Shown here in pieces: positions 7,273-14,715 of a stretch of 16,614 nt of DNA; the first letter of the stretch is position 1, and each line of letters opens with the position of its first letter. Source of the DNA: Actinomycetes bacterium (GTDB lineage Bacteria > Actinomycetota > Actinomycetes > Nanopelagicales > Nanopelagicaceae). The notes under the pieces are model-generated. The model had not been told where the DNA came from. It saw nothing but the letters and a program-made list of their open reading frames with translations, and did not search any database. The position numbers and the translations under genes are program-made. The stretch is taken from positions 1 through 16,614 of the forward strand of contig BJFZ01000011.1 in NCBI GenBank assembly GCA_014190175.1, read 5' to 3'.

Positions 7273-8745
7273 ATGTCAGGCATTGAAGAGTTGACGAGTG
7301 CTAGTGCACTCAGTGATTCAGATTTAAAGAGATTGCAATCTTTGATTGCAGAGTGGCAGTTGTTGGCCGATTTGTCATTCGCTGATTTATTGCTTTGGGT
7401 TCCAATTCGTGAAAAAGAGAACAGTTGGCCCGAGGGACATGTAGTAATCGCACAGATGCGACCTACCACCGCAGCCACAGTTCATCCCCGAGATTTGATT
7501 GGCAACAGAGTTCAGTGGGGACAACGCGCAAGAATCGATTCAGCACTTTCGCAAGGCGAAATATTTTTAGATGGTGAGCCTGAATTAGTTGGTGAAATTT
7601 TAATCAAAGAAGAAAGTATTCCAGTTGTAAATGATGACCGAGTAATTGCCGTCATTTCACGTCATAGAAATGCCGAACTTTTGAGATCTTCTGGTCGACT
7701 CGAAGGAGTTTATCGAGAGACTGCTAATGATCTAGCACGTATGATAAAAGAAGGATCATTCCCAATTGAAGCACTTGCTTCTGAAGTAACTCCTCGCGTG
7801 GGAGATGGACTAATAAGATTAGATGTAAATGGAATGGTTACTTTCGCAAGCCCAAATGCAATTTCAGCTTTTAGGCGGTTAGGCTTACAGGGTGACCTTG
7901 AGTTGCAAAATCTTGGATTAATTGCAGAGGGGTTATTAAGCGAAAGTTCGGCTCGATTGCCGCGCGATGAATCCTGGCAAATAATTTTGAGTGGGAAAAA
8001 CGCACGAGAGGTTGAGCTAGAAAATGGTCAAGGAACTGTTGATTTCTACATACTTCCGCTTGTGGCAGGAACGGATCGAATTGGTTCATTAGTTTTAGTA
8101 CACAACGTGACAGAGATTCGTAGGCGCGACAAGGAATTAATCTCCAAAGATGCAACGATTCGGGAGATTCATCACCGAGTAAAAAATAATCTTCAGACAG
8201 TTTCAGCGCTTTTGCGGCTTCAGGCGAGACGTTCTGACAACGAGCAAGCTGAAGCAGCAATTGAAGAAGCGGTCAGACGGATCGCCTCAATTGCATTAGT
8301 CCACGAGACTCTCTCAACCAGTGCTCAAGAAGTAGTTGTATTTGACGACGTGTTAGATCGATTGATTTCTGGATTGAAAGATGTCGGCACCCGCCGAGAA
8401 GGTGTGGAAATTTCACGAATTGGAAAATTTGGAAACTTACGTCCTGAGATTGCAACGCCACTAGCTTTAATCCTTACTGAGTTGATTCAAAATGCGCTAG
8501 AACACGGTTTAGTAAATACCGGAAAACAATTAATTGTTTCAGTTAGTAGAAACGATCAAGAATTACTTATCGAAGTTATCGACGATGGCTCGGGATTGCC
8601 TGAGAATTTTTCAATGGCGACTTCCACAACTCTTGGATTACAAATTGTTCAAACGTTAACAACCAATGAGTTGGCCGGAGCGTTAAATATAAGTAAAAAT
8701 CTTCCAACTGGAACTAAAGCAGTTATTCGCTTAACGGTTTTCTAG
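7273..8745 (+). CDS. pdtaS: PdtaS-like cytosolic sensor histidine kinase (HisKA_2 type)
   Basis: A 490-residue soluble kinase with the PdtaS layout: a GAF-like N-terminal domain (about 10-140), a PAS-like domain (about 170-285, with GLIRLDVNGMVTFASPNA), a HisKA_2 dimerisation domain and a HATPase_c domain. The phosphoacceptor region reads REIHHRVKNNLQTVSALLRLQ, with H301 as the likely phosphorylated residue. ATP-binding motifs are LTELIQNALEHGL (N box), IDDGSGLP (G1) and LGLQIVQTL (G2). In M. tuberculosis, PdtaS phosphorylates PdtaR, an ANTAR-domain RNA-binding antiterminator; no pdtaR is in this window. There are no membrane helices, as expected. The ATG follows AGTAGG, which overlaps the stop of the upstream gene. 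The convergent whiB1 neighbour matches the mycobacterial arrangement and supports the name. Confidence 0.92.
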   Translation: MSGIEELTSASALSDSDLKRLQSLIAEWQLLADLSFADLLLWVPIREKENSWPEGHVVIAQMRPTTAATVHPRDLIGNRVQWGQRARIDSALSQGEIFLDGEPELVGEILIKEESIPVVNDDRVIAVISRHRNAELLRSSGRLEGVYRETANDLARMIKEGSFPIEALASEVTPRVGDGLIRLDVNGMVTFASPNAISAFRRLGLQGDLELQNLGLIAEGLLSESSARLPRDESWQIILSGKNAREVELENGQGTVDFYILPLVAGTDRIGSLVLVHNVTEIRRRDKELISKDATIREIHHRVKNNLQTVSALLRLQARRSDNEQAEAAIEEAVRRIASIALVHETLSTSAQEVVVFDDVLDRLISGLKDVGTRREGVEISRIGKFGNLRPEIATPLALILTELIQNALEHGLVNTGKQLIVSVSRNDQELLIEVIDDGSGLPENFSMATSTTLGLQIVQTLTTNELAGALNISKNLPTGTKAVIRLTVF

Positions 8746-9018
8746 AGTTTCAAAAGGATTTGGATTTTCAATTCCACGTGCCCGATTACGCGCAGCTCTA
8801 CGCTTAAGTGCTCTTCTTTCATCCTCAGATAATCCACCCCATACGCCAGCTTCTTGTCCACTCTCTAATGCCCATTTAAGGCAATCAGCGGTGACAGTGC
8901 AACGCGCACAAACTACTTTTGCTTCTTCAATTTGAGAAAGCGCTGGACCAGTATTTCCTACTGGAAAGAAAAGTTCGGGATCTTCATCGCGGCAGGCTGC
9001 TTCATGACGCCAATCCAT
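8731..9018 (-). CDS. whiB1: WhiB1-type iron-sulfur transcriptional regulator
   Basis: A 95-residue Wbl protein that binds a [4Fe-4S] cluster and, as WhiB1 in mycobacteria, partners the principal sigma factor and reacts with nitric oxide. The four cluster cysteines are at 9, 37, 40 and 46, identical in spacing to M. tuberculosis WhiB1; the opening MDWRHEAACRDEDPELFFPV and the turn GVWGG (about 58-62) are diagnostic. A basic tail (KRRAARNRAR) follows for DNA contact. The ATG at 9018 gives the usual MDWRH start; an adjacent ATG at 9021 would add one methionine. Its 3' end overlaps the end of pdtaS by 15 bases. The conserved pairing with pdtaS is also seen in mycobacteria. Confidence 0.95.
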   Translation of the reverse strand: MDWRHEAACRDEDPELFFPVGNTGPALSQIEEAKVVCARCTVTADCLKWALESGQEAGVWGGLSEDERRALKRRAARNRARGIENPNPFETLENR

Positions 9019-9228
9019 CATGGCTCACCACCGCCTTGTCCTGATCAATTAGACCCACAACAAATAGGTCACTTTCGATTAACTTCATTTCATTTCTAAT
9101 CAGTTCTCAACAAAAAGAGTATGTGGTACCCAAGTAACTATTGTCGCGCTGATCTTGCGCTACTTCAAGGACATTTTTATCTGAACAGTGGTAATCCCTC
9201 TCACATATCCGACATATCTCTTTAAATC
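9019..9228. other. Gap between whiB1 and tRNA-Arg, whiB1 leader region
   Basis: About 210 bases without a credible gene. It probably holds the whiB1 promoter and 5' leader (see the candidate at 9140-9168). I see no hairpin-plus-T-run terminator for the tRNA on the - strand and no recognisable riboswitch. Confidence 0.5.
9140..9168 (-). promoter_or_regulatory. Candidate whiB1 promoter
   Basis: On the - strand, TTGAAG (9168-9163) and GACAAT (9145-9140) are 17 bases apart. This would give a leader of roughly 115 bases before the whiB1 ATG, long enough for cis regulation. It is the best sigma-70-like pair in this gap, but it is only a sequence match. Confidence 0.35.
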
Positions 9229-9303
9229 TGGTGCCCCCGGCAGGATTCGAACCTGCGCACCCGCCTCCGGAGGGCGGTGCTCTATCCCCTGAGCTACGGG
9301 GGC
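9229..9303 (-). tRNA. tRNA-Arg (anticodon CCG)
   Basis: The complement folds as a full cloverleaf: acceptor GCCCCCG/CGGGGGC, D stem GCTC/GAGC, anticodon stem CCGCC/GGCGG with loop CTCCGGA (anticodon CCG, reading CGG), a four-base variable loop, and T arm GCAGG-TTCGAAT-CCTGC. The discriminator is A and the CCA tail is encoded (9229-9231). It sits between whiB1 and msrA and shows no sign of use as an integration site: no partial tRNA copy or integrase is near. Confidence 0.96.
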
Positions 9304-9350
9304 AACTAATTGATCAGGTTATCAGCCCAAAGTGTGCGCTCTGAACTCAT

Positions 9351-9902
9351 ATGGCAGAGTTAGTGATTATGAGCCAATCTTTGAGTAAGGCGTACTTTGG
9401 TACTGGCTGTTTTTGGGGCGCCGAAAGACGTTTTTGGAAGATGGGCGGAACCACAAATACCGCTGTCGGTTATATGGGTGGCCAAAGAGCAAACCCAACT
9501 TATGAACAAGTTTGTACTGGTGCAACTGGCCACGCTGAAGTCGTGATGGTGGAGTTTGATGCAACTCAACTGACATATCTGCGCTTACTAAAAGAGTTTT
9601 GGAATATGCATGACCCAACAACTTTAAATCGCCAAGGTGGCGACATTGGCACTCAGTACCGAAGTGCTATTTTCTATACCACTGATGAACAAAAGGGAAT
9701 TGCTCATAAAACTTTTTCCGAATATCAAGAAGTGCTAACGAAAAATGGATTTTCAAAAATTACCACTGAAATTTTACCGGCACCTGAATTTTGGTTTGCC
9801 GAGGAGTACCACCAGCGATATTTAGAAAAAAATCCAAATGGTTACGATTGTCATTCCACAACGGGAATTCCATTTCCTGAAACTGCTCATGAAAAAATCT
9901 AG
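9351..9902 (+). CDS. msrA: Peptide-methionine (S)-S-oxide reductase MsrA
   Basis: Reduces the S epimer of methionine sulfoxide in proteins and as free amino acid, using a thioredoxin-type donor. The catalytic motif GCFWG holds C20, and the family segments GYMGG, NPTYEQVCTGATGHAEVV, FWNMHDPT and GDIGTQYRSAI are all present. One C-terminal cysteine (C167, in GYDCHS) is the likely recycling residue. At 183 residues it is of normal length. The ATG at 9351 has no Shine-Dalgarno site; the ATG at 9369 (MSQSLSKAYFGTG) is an equally good start. It overlaps msrB by 14 bases and is surely co-expressed with it. Confidence 0.96.
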   Translation: MAELVIMSQSLSKAYFGTGCFWGAERRFWKMGGTTNTAVGYMGGQRANPTYEQVCTGATGHAEVVMVEFDATQLTYLRLLKEFWNMHDPTTLNRQGGDIGTQYRSAIFYTTDEQKGIAHKTFSEYQEVLTKNGFSKITTEILPAPEFWFAEEYHQRYLEKNPNGYDCHSTTGIPFPETAHEKI

Positions 9903-10311
9903 TTCCAAGAATTATCCAGTACTTCTCGATGATGAAAAATTAAAAGCAGAATTAGATCCAATTTCTTATGCAGTTTTACGAGAGGCAGCAACAGAGCGTC
10001 CATTTACCGGCAAATACACAGACGAAGAACGCTCAGGTATTTATCGTTGCAACGCTTGTGCTGCAGAACTTTTCACCAGCAAGGAAAAGTTTCATTCAGG
10101 CTGTGGGTGGCCAAGTTTCTATGCCCCGAAAGAAGACGATGCCGTAGAACTGATATCTGATTTCACGATGGGAATGAAACGCACAGAAGTTAGATGTGCT
10201 GCCTGTGGTTCACACCTTGGGCATGTATTTGAAGGTGAAGGTTATGAGGTTCCAACAGATCAAAGATGGTGCATAAATTCAGTATCGCTAAATTTAGAGT
10301 TGAAAGATTAA
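9889..10311 (+). CDS. msrB: Peptide-methionine (R)-S-oxide reductase MsrB
   Basis: Reduces the R epimer of methionine sulfoxide, complementing the adjacent MsrA. The 140-residue product has two zinc-binding CxxC pairs (CNAC and CAAC), the motif FHSGCGWPSFY, and the catalytic cysteine C128 in RWCINSVSL. The ATG at 9889, just before the msrA stop, gives the normal MsrB length; a longer frame from 9838 lies within msrA and would add unrelated residues. Overlap with msrA implies translational coupling. Its TAA overlaps the stop codon of the convergent glycosylase gene. Confidence 0.95.
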   Translation: MKKSSSKNYPVLLDDEKLKAELDPISYAVLREAATERPFTGKYTDEERSGIYRCNACAAELFTSKEKFHSGCGWPSFYAPKEDDAVELISDFTMGMKRTEVRCAACGSHLGHVFEGEGYEVPTDQRWCINSVSLNLELKD

Positions 10312-10907
10312 CGATTATCTAATGCTCTCCAGCAGTACCAAGCGGCAACGCTTCGATATGGACGTAACTTTTCACCTTTAACTCCTAACTCTTTCGGAGT
10401 TAACTCTTTCCGTGAGTTATGGATTAATTCCCAACCTTTTCTTACGCCAAGGTCACCAGTAGGCCAGATGTCTAAATGGCCAATTTGGAAGATCATAAAC
10501 ATATGCACCGTCCAATCACCGATTCCCCAAATTTCAGTAAGCAATCTTAGAATTTCAGCATCTTCAAAATCATGTAATTGCTCAATTGGCAATCCAGAGA
10601 GTATGGAATCCGTCAGTCCTAAAATAGTTTTAGTTTTTGCACCAGAAAGTCCTACTGCGCGAAGATTTTCAGCAGATTGCAATGCAATTGTTTGTGGATT
10701 TATTTCGCCACCGACTAATTCTTGTAAACGTCCATGGATTGTGCTCGCAGCCTTTCCTGATAATTGCTGGGAGACTACAGATGAAACCAATGATTGAAAA
10801 TTACTCTCTTCAGAATCTGCTCGGCCAATTGTGCAAAGTGGATTGTTTGAAACTACCGCCTCGAATTTTGGATCAATCTCACAGATAGTTGCACTTATTG
10901 ACTTCAT
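10308..10907 (-). CDS. DNA-3-methyladenine glycosylase, AlkA-like HhH-GPD family
   Basis: A base-excision repair glycosylase that probably removes alkylated purines. The helix-hairpin-helix motif reads LTEIWGIGDWTVHMFMIF (about 123-140), followed by the catalytic aspartate D152 in WPTGDLGVRKG; SLVSSVVSQQLSGKAASTI (about 39-57) is the other conserved block. The 199-residue form lacks the N-terminal domain of E. coli AlkA, as in the single-domain glycosylases common in bacteria. ATG 10907 is preferred because GCGGAA precedes it; ATG 10928 is possible. There is no four-cysteine iron-sulfur cluster, so it is not MutY or Nth. The exact substrate is not determined by sequence. Confidence 0.9.
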   Translation of the reverse strand: MKSISATICEIDPKFEAVVSNNPLCTIGRADSEESNFQSLVSSVVSQQLSGKAASTIHGRLQELVGGEINPQTIALQSAENLRAVGLSGAKTKTILGLTDSILSGLPIEQLHDFEDAEILRLLTEIWGIGDWTVHMFMIFQIGHLDIWPTGDLGVRKGWELIHNSRKELTPKELGVKGEKLRPYRSVAAWYCWRALDNR

Positions 10908-10928
10908 TTTCCGCACTGAAATTAGCAT

Positions 10929-10971
10929 TTGCTTACTCTAGACTGAGCCATCATTACTTACCAGGAGAGAA
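10929..10971 (+). promoter_or_regulatory. Divergent promoter gap with strong terC1 ribosome binding site
   Basis: The gap between the glycosylase and the first terC gene must drive both. On the + strand AGGAGAG (10963-10969) is a strong Shine-Dalgarno site before the ATG at 10972. TTGCTT (10929-10934) is a possible -35, but no clear -10 follows at the right distance. Confidence 0.4.
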
Positions 10972-11874
10972 ATGACATCAGTTAGCGTTTGGATAGTAAC
11001 AATTGTTGTTTTGCTAGCCATGCTTGCCTTGGATTTAGCGTTAGCGGTAAAGAATCGATCTAAAGTTACCACTGCAAAAGAAGCTGGAATTTGGATTAGT
11101 TTTTATATTTTAGGGGCAATAATATTTGGTGCGACACTGAGTACCAGAAATAATCCGGCATCACATAGTGAATTTTTTGCTGGTTGGTTAACTGAATATT
11201 CATTGTCAGTCGATAATGTATTTGTGTTTATTATTATTCTTACTAAATTAAAAGTTGATAAAACTCAAGCCCAACTTGTTTTACTTTGGGGAATAATCAT
11301 GGCGCTTGTGCTTCGCGGCGCATTCATAGCAGCTGGCGCGGCTTTGATTCACAGATTTATTGCAATATTTTTCGTCTTCGGAGTCTTCCTGCTTTATACA
11401 GCTTGGCATTTGGCTTCTGAGAAAGCAGATAACGATGAAGAGCAGTGGAAAGAAAGTAAATTAATCACATCTCTTAGAGCAAAAGGTGCATCAACTTTTA
11501 AGATTGCTCTTGTGGCAGTTGGAACCACCGATGTCTTATTTGCTCTTGATTCGATTCCAGCGATTTTTGGCTTAACCAAGGACCCTTACATTGTCTTCAC
11601 CGCTAATGCATTTGCACTAATGGGTCTACGCCAACTCTATTTTCTACTTGGAGATTTCTTAAATAGATTGATTTATCTATCTAAAGGTCTTTCCATAATT
11701 CTTGGATTTATTGGAGTTAAGTTGATCATCGAGGCATTTCATGGAATCGGAATTCATGAGATCTTTGGAGTTCATATTCCTGAAGTATCCCTAGCAGTAA
11801 GCCTTGGTGTAATTGGATCCGCGCTAGGTGTCACCACACTCATAAGTTTGGCGGTAACCTCAAAACGTAACTAG
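10972..11874 (+). CDS. TerC-family integral membrane protein, first copy
   Basis: A 300-residue polytopic membrane protein with about seven to nine hydrophobic segments. The TerC signature acidic residues in membrane segments are present: D21 (LALDLALA), D81 (LSVDNVFVF) and D193 (FALDSIPAIFG), together with GLRQLYFLLG and the cytoplasmic loop KADNDEEQWKES. TerC proteins are linked to tellurite resistance, and recent work ties the family to metal (manganese) export at the membrane during protein secretion; the substrate here is unknown. No other ter genes are nearby. The next gene is a close paralogue in tandem, preceded by a similar leader. Confidence 0.92.
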   Translation: MTSVSVWIVTIVVLLAMLALDLALAVKNRSKVTTAKEAGIWISFYILGAIIFGATLSTRNNPASHSEFFAGWLTEYSLSVDNVFVFIIILTKLKVDKTQAQLVLLWGIIMALVLRGAFIAAGAALIHRFIAIFFVFGVFLLYTAWHLASEKADNDEEQWKESKLITSLRAKGASTFKIALVAVGTTDVLFALDSIPAIFGLTKDPYIVFTANAFALMGLRQLYFLLGDFLNRLIYLSKGLSIILGFIGVKLIIEAFHGIGIHEIFGVHIPEVSLAVSLGVIGSALGVTTLISLAVTSKRN

Positions 11875-11890
11875 AATTCGTAAGATATCT

Positions 11891-11900
11891 ACCAGGGGAG
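11891..11900 (+). promoter_or_regulatory. Ribosome binding site of terC2, resembling that of terC1
   Basis: ACCAGGGGAG, four bases before the ATG at 11905, closely matches ACCAGGAGAG at 10960-10969 before terC1. The likeness suggests the leader was copied with the gene. It also argues for ATG 11905 over the adjacent TTG at 11902. Confidence 0.6.
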
Positions 11901-11904
11901 TTTG

Positions 11905-12816
11905 ATGGCTACTACGACAGCTTGGGTAATCACGGTCCTTGGATTACTCGGGGTACTAGCCGTTGATCTGCTTTGGGCCATCAAAAATCGGAATAAGCCG
12001 ACTTCTACGAAAGAAGCGGGCACTTGGATTATTTTTTACATAGTCGCTGCAGTAATTTTTGGATACTACCTAGGAGTTTGGAAATCCACTCAAAGTCGTG
12101 AAGAGTTTTTTGCAGGTTGGTTAACTGAGTATGCGCTTTCGGTAGACAATATATTTGTCTTTGTAATTATCTTGACTAGGACTCGCGTCGAAAAAGAACG
12201 ACAACAGCTGGTATTACTTATTGGAATTTTATTAACAATTCTAATCCGTGCTTTGTTTATTCCAGGTGGCGCAGTATTAATCTCGAAGTTCTCAAGCATC
12301 TTCTTTATTTTTGGTGCCTTCTTAATTTATACCGCATACCAACTATTTATGGAAAGTGTTGATGAAGAGAAAGAATGGAAAGAGGGCAAGTTGGTCACCG
12401 CTCTTCGCAATCGAGGAGCTGATACCTTTAGAATTGCTTTAGTTGCATTAGCAGTTACCAATATAGTGTTCTCGCTAGATTCAATTCCAGCTATTTTTGG
12501 ATTGACTAAAGATGCGTACATAGTTACAACTGCAAATATTTTTGCACTTATGGGTCTGCGCCAACTTTACTTTTTAATCGGTGGTTTATTGGAGCGATTA
12601 ATTTATCTATCAAAAGGCCTATCAATAATCCTTGGCTTCATAGGAGTAAAGTTAATTTTTGAAGCTTTCCATGGGGTAGGAGTTGATGCGATTCTTGGCA
12701 TTCATATCCCTGAGATCTCTTTGGCAGTAAGTTTAAGCGTGATAGCAGCCTCATTAGCTGTCACAACAGCAGTAAGCCTTTCAGTAACCCGCGGCGCACA
12801 TAAAAAGGAGCAATAA
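11905..12816 (+). CDS. TerC-family integral membrane protein, second copy
   Basis: A 303-residue paralogue of the preceding protein that can be aligned along its whole length. It keeps the membrane acidic residues (LAVDLLWA, LSVDNIFVF, FSLDSIPAIFG), FALMGLRQLYFL and YLSKGLSIILGFIGVKLI, while the linker loops differ (VDEEKEWKEGK versus KADNDEEQWKESK). The gap after terC1 is only 30 bases with no promoter visible, so the pair is presumably one transcript. The C-terminal codons contain the Shine-Dalgarno site of the next gene. Divergence is well beyond a recent duplication, so the copies may have different metals or partners; this is inference. Confidence 0.92.
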   Translation: MATTTAWVITVLGLLGVLAVDLLWAIKNRNKPTSTKEAGTWIIFYIVAAVIFGYYLGVWKSTQSREEFFAGWLTEYALSVDNIFVFVIILTRTRVEKERQQLVLLIGILLTILIRALFIPGGAVLISKFSSIFFIFGAFLIYTAYQLFMESVDEEKEWKEGKLVTALRNRGADTFRIALVALAVTNIVFSLDSIPAIFGLTKDAYIVTTANIFALMGLRQLYFLIGGLLERLIYLSKGLSIILGFIGVKLIFEAFHGVGVDAILGIHIPEISLAVSLSVIAASLAVTTAVSLSVTRGAHKKEQ

Positions 12817-12818
12817 AA

Positions 12819-13577
12819 ATGTCTACTAAAGAGTATGCAATTGTTACAGGTGCAAGCAGTGGCATTGGTGCAGCAACGGCACGACTGCTCGCAAAAAATG
12901 GTTATCACGTTATTGCAGCTGCACGGAGAGAAGATCGGTTAACCGAACTAGCCAAAGAAGATTCAAATATTGAACCATTTATTTTGGATGTTACTGACCA
13001 AAAGAGTATTGAGGGATTAACTGCTCATCTAAAAGGTAAACCAGTATCAATACTGGTTTCAAATGCTGGTGGAGCTTTTGACGGATTGGCCGTAACGGAT
13101 GCAGATCCAGAACTTTGGATGAAGACTTATGAAGTTAATGTTGTTGGGTCAGTTCGAATGGTGGCTGCGATAACTCCGATAATGAAGAGTTTTGGCCGTG
13201 GACATATTGTGATTATTTCATCAACTGCTGGACATATTGTTTATGAAAACGGTGGTAGTTATACATCTGCAAAAGCAGGTGAAACCGCACTCGCCAGAAC
13301 GCTGCGACTGGAATTATGTGGGGAGCCAATTCGGATCACTGAGATTGCGCCTGGCATGGTCAAGACCGATGAATTTGGAATGGTGCGTTACGGTGGCGAT
13401 GTAGAACGGGTGGCCAAGATTTATGAAGGTGTTGAAGCGTTAACTGCCGAAGATATTGCTGAGGCGATCAGGTGGAGTGTGATGCTTCCACATCACTTCA
13501 ATATAGATTCGATGGTTGTTCGACCACTTGCGCAAGCTGCCCAACACAAAGTGCACCGAGTAACATCAGTTAAATGA
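12819..13577 (+). CDS. Short-chain dehydrogenase/reductase, YdfG-like
   Basis: A 252-residue classical SDR, probably NADP-dependent: the cofactor loop is TGASSGIG (10-17), with AARREDR after the second strand (basic residues favour NADP). The catalytic set is S135, Y148 and K152 (YTSAK), and NAG is present in LVSNAGG. The C-terminal half (EIAPGMVKTDEFGMVRYGGD, then ALTAEDIAEAIRW and NIDSMVVRPLAQ) closely resembles E. coli YdfG, which oxidises 3-hydroxy acids such as serine and 3-hydroxypropionate and reduces malonic semialdehyde. AAGGAG (12805-12810) is a good ribosome site, eight bases before ATG. Its TGA overlaps the next gene's ATG (ATGA), showing tight coupling. The substrate is inferred only. 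Confidence 0.88.
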   Translation: MSTKEYAIVTGASSGIGAATARLLAKNGYHVIAAARREDRLTELAKEDSNIEPFILDVTDQKSIEGLTAHLKGKPVSILVSNAGGAFDGLAVTDADPELWMKTYEVNVVGSVRMVAAITPIMKSFGRGHIVIISSTAGHIVYENGGSYTSAKAGETALARTLRLELCGEPIRITEIAPGMVKTDEFGMVRYGGDVERVAKIYEGVEALTAEDIAEAIRWSVMLPHHFNIDSMVVRPLAQAAQHKVHRVTSVK

Positions 13578-14713
13578 AACCCATAGAGGCAGATTCCCTT
13601 GCCCAGCTACACAAACGCAAAAGTGCTAAGTGGCGGGCGTTTCCGGCAGATGTGCTTCCATTGCCAGTTGCCGAAATGGATTTTCCAATTGCAGATTCGA
13701 TAAAAAAAGTTCTTCATGATTTAGTAGAGAGATCAGATTTAGGTTATTTAGCATCAGTACCTGAATTGCCAGAAGCATTTGCGTCTTTTGCCAAGCGCAG
13801 GTGGAATTGGATCCTAGAACCTGAGCATGTGCACTTAGGCACTGATGTCGGGGTCGTAATTGTTGAAATTCTAAGATTGCTAGGCAAGCCCGGAGATCGT
13901 GTTGTGATTACTACCCCTGTTTACCCTGCTTTTGCATATTGGATTAAAGAAGTTCATATGGAAGTTGATGAACGTCCATTAATTGAAGAAAATGGTAATT
14001 GGAGTTTAGATTTTACAGCGATTGAAAAAGCATTTGCCAGTGGCGCAACGTTTTTTCTAATGTCTAGCCCACACAACCCACTTGGTTTAATTTACGAAAA
14101 AGAAGATCTTGCCAAAGTTGCCGAATTAGCAAAAGCGTACAACGTAATAATTATCAGTGATGAGATTCATGCTCCACTCACATTTACCACCGGAAAATTT
14201 ATCCCCTTTCTTACTGTTAGCGATACTGCTCGAGAAGTAGGAATCACCGTAACGTCGGCAAGTAAATCTTGGAACTTAGCCGGGTTGAAATGTGGTTTCT
14301 TTTACACCCAAAGCGAAAAACTGCGTGAAGATTTAGCGTCACTTGATACGGGTATTCATCATCGCGCCTCAATTACCGGAGCCTTTTCTATGGTTGCTGC
14401 ATTTAATGAATCAGATGAATGGTTAGATTCCGTAATTGCGCGACTGGAAATAAATAAAAAACTTATTGATGAATTGGTTAGTGGCACTCCACTTAAAGTT
14501 AGCAATCCACACAATAGTTACTTGTCGTGGATTGATTTTAGAGACACAGATTTAGGCGAAGACCCAGCTGCTGTGATTTTAGAGCGGGCAAAAATTGCGG
14601 TAAATAGTGGCTTAGCCTTTGGGGAGCCTGGAAAAGGATTTGTTCGATTAAATTTTGGAACTTCGCCTGAAATTTTGCAAAGTGCATTTTCCGGAATAAA
14701 AACTCTTCTCTAG
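13574..14713 (+). CDS. MalY/PatB-family PLP-dependent C-S lyase (cystathionine beta-lyase-like)
   Basis: A fold-type I PLP enzyme of 379 residues. The N-terminal pattern KWRAFPADVLPLPVAEMDFPI is the MalY/PatB hallmark (usual form W..M, PMWVADMDF). SSPHNPLG and SDEIHAPL carry cofactor contacts, and SASKSWNLAGLKCG contains the PLP-binding lysine K231. Such enzymes cleave cystathionine to homocysteine or release thiols from cysteine conjugates; some act as aminotransferases. The start overlaps the SDR stop by four bases, and the stop lies two bases before the next ATG. A transsulfuration enzyme gene nearby downstream supports a sulfur amino acid role. Confidence 0.88.
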   Translation: MKPIEADSLAQLHKRKSAKWRAFPADVLPLPVAEMDFPIADSIKKVLHDLVERSDLGYLASVPELPEAFASFAKRRWNWILEPEHVHLGTDVGVVIVEILRLLGKPGDRVVITTPVYPAFAYWIKEVHMEVDERPLIEENGNWSLDFTAIEKAFASGATFFLMSSPHNPLGLIYEKEDLAKVAELAKAYNVIIISDEIHAPLTFTTGKFIPFLTVSDTAREVGITVTSASKSWNLAGLKCGFFYTQSEKLREDLASLDTGIHHRASITGAFSMVAAFNESDEWLDSVIARLEINKKLIDELVSGTPLKVSNPHNSYLSWIDFRDTDLGEDPAAVILERAKIAVNSGLAFGEPGKGFVRLNFGTSPEILQSAFSGIKTLL

Positions 14714-14715
14714 CC

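Noticed and set aside
9229..9303. tRNA-Arg as an attachment site for an integrated element
   Set aside because: No repeat of the tRNA 3' end, integrase or composition change is seen on either side.
9838..9888. A longer msrB start at 9838
   Set aside because: The added residues lie within msrA in another frame and are not part of the MsrB fold; ATG 9889 gives the normal length.
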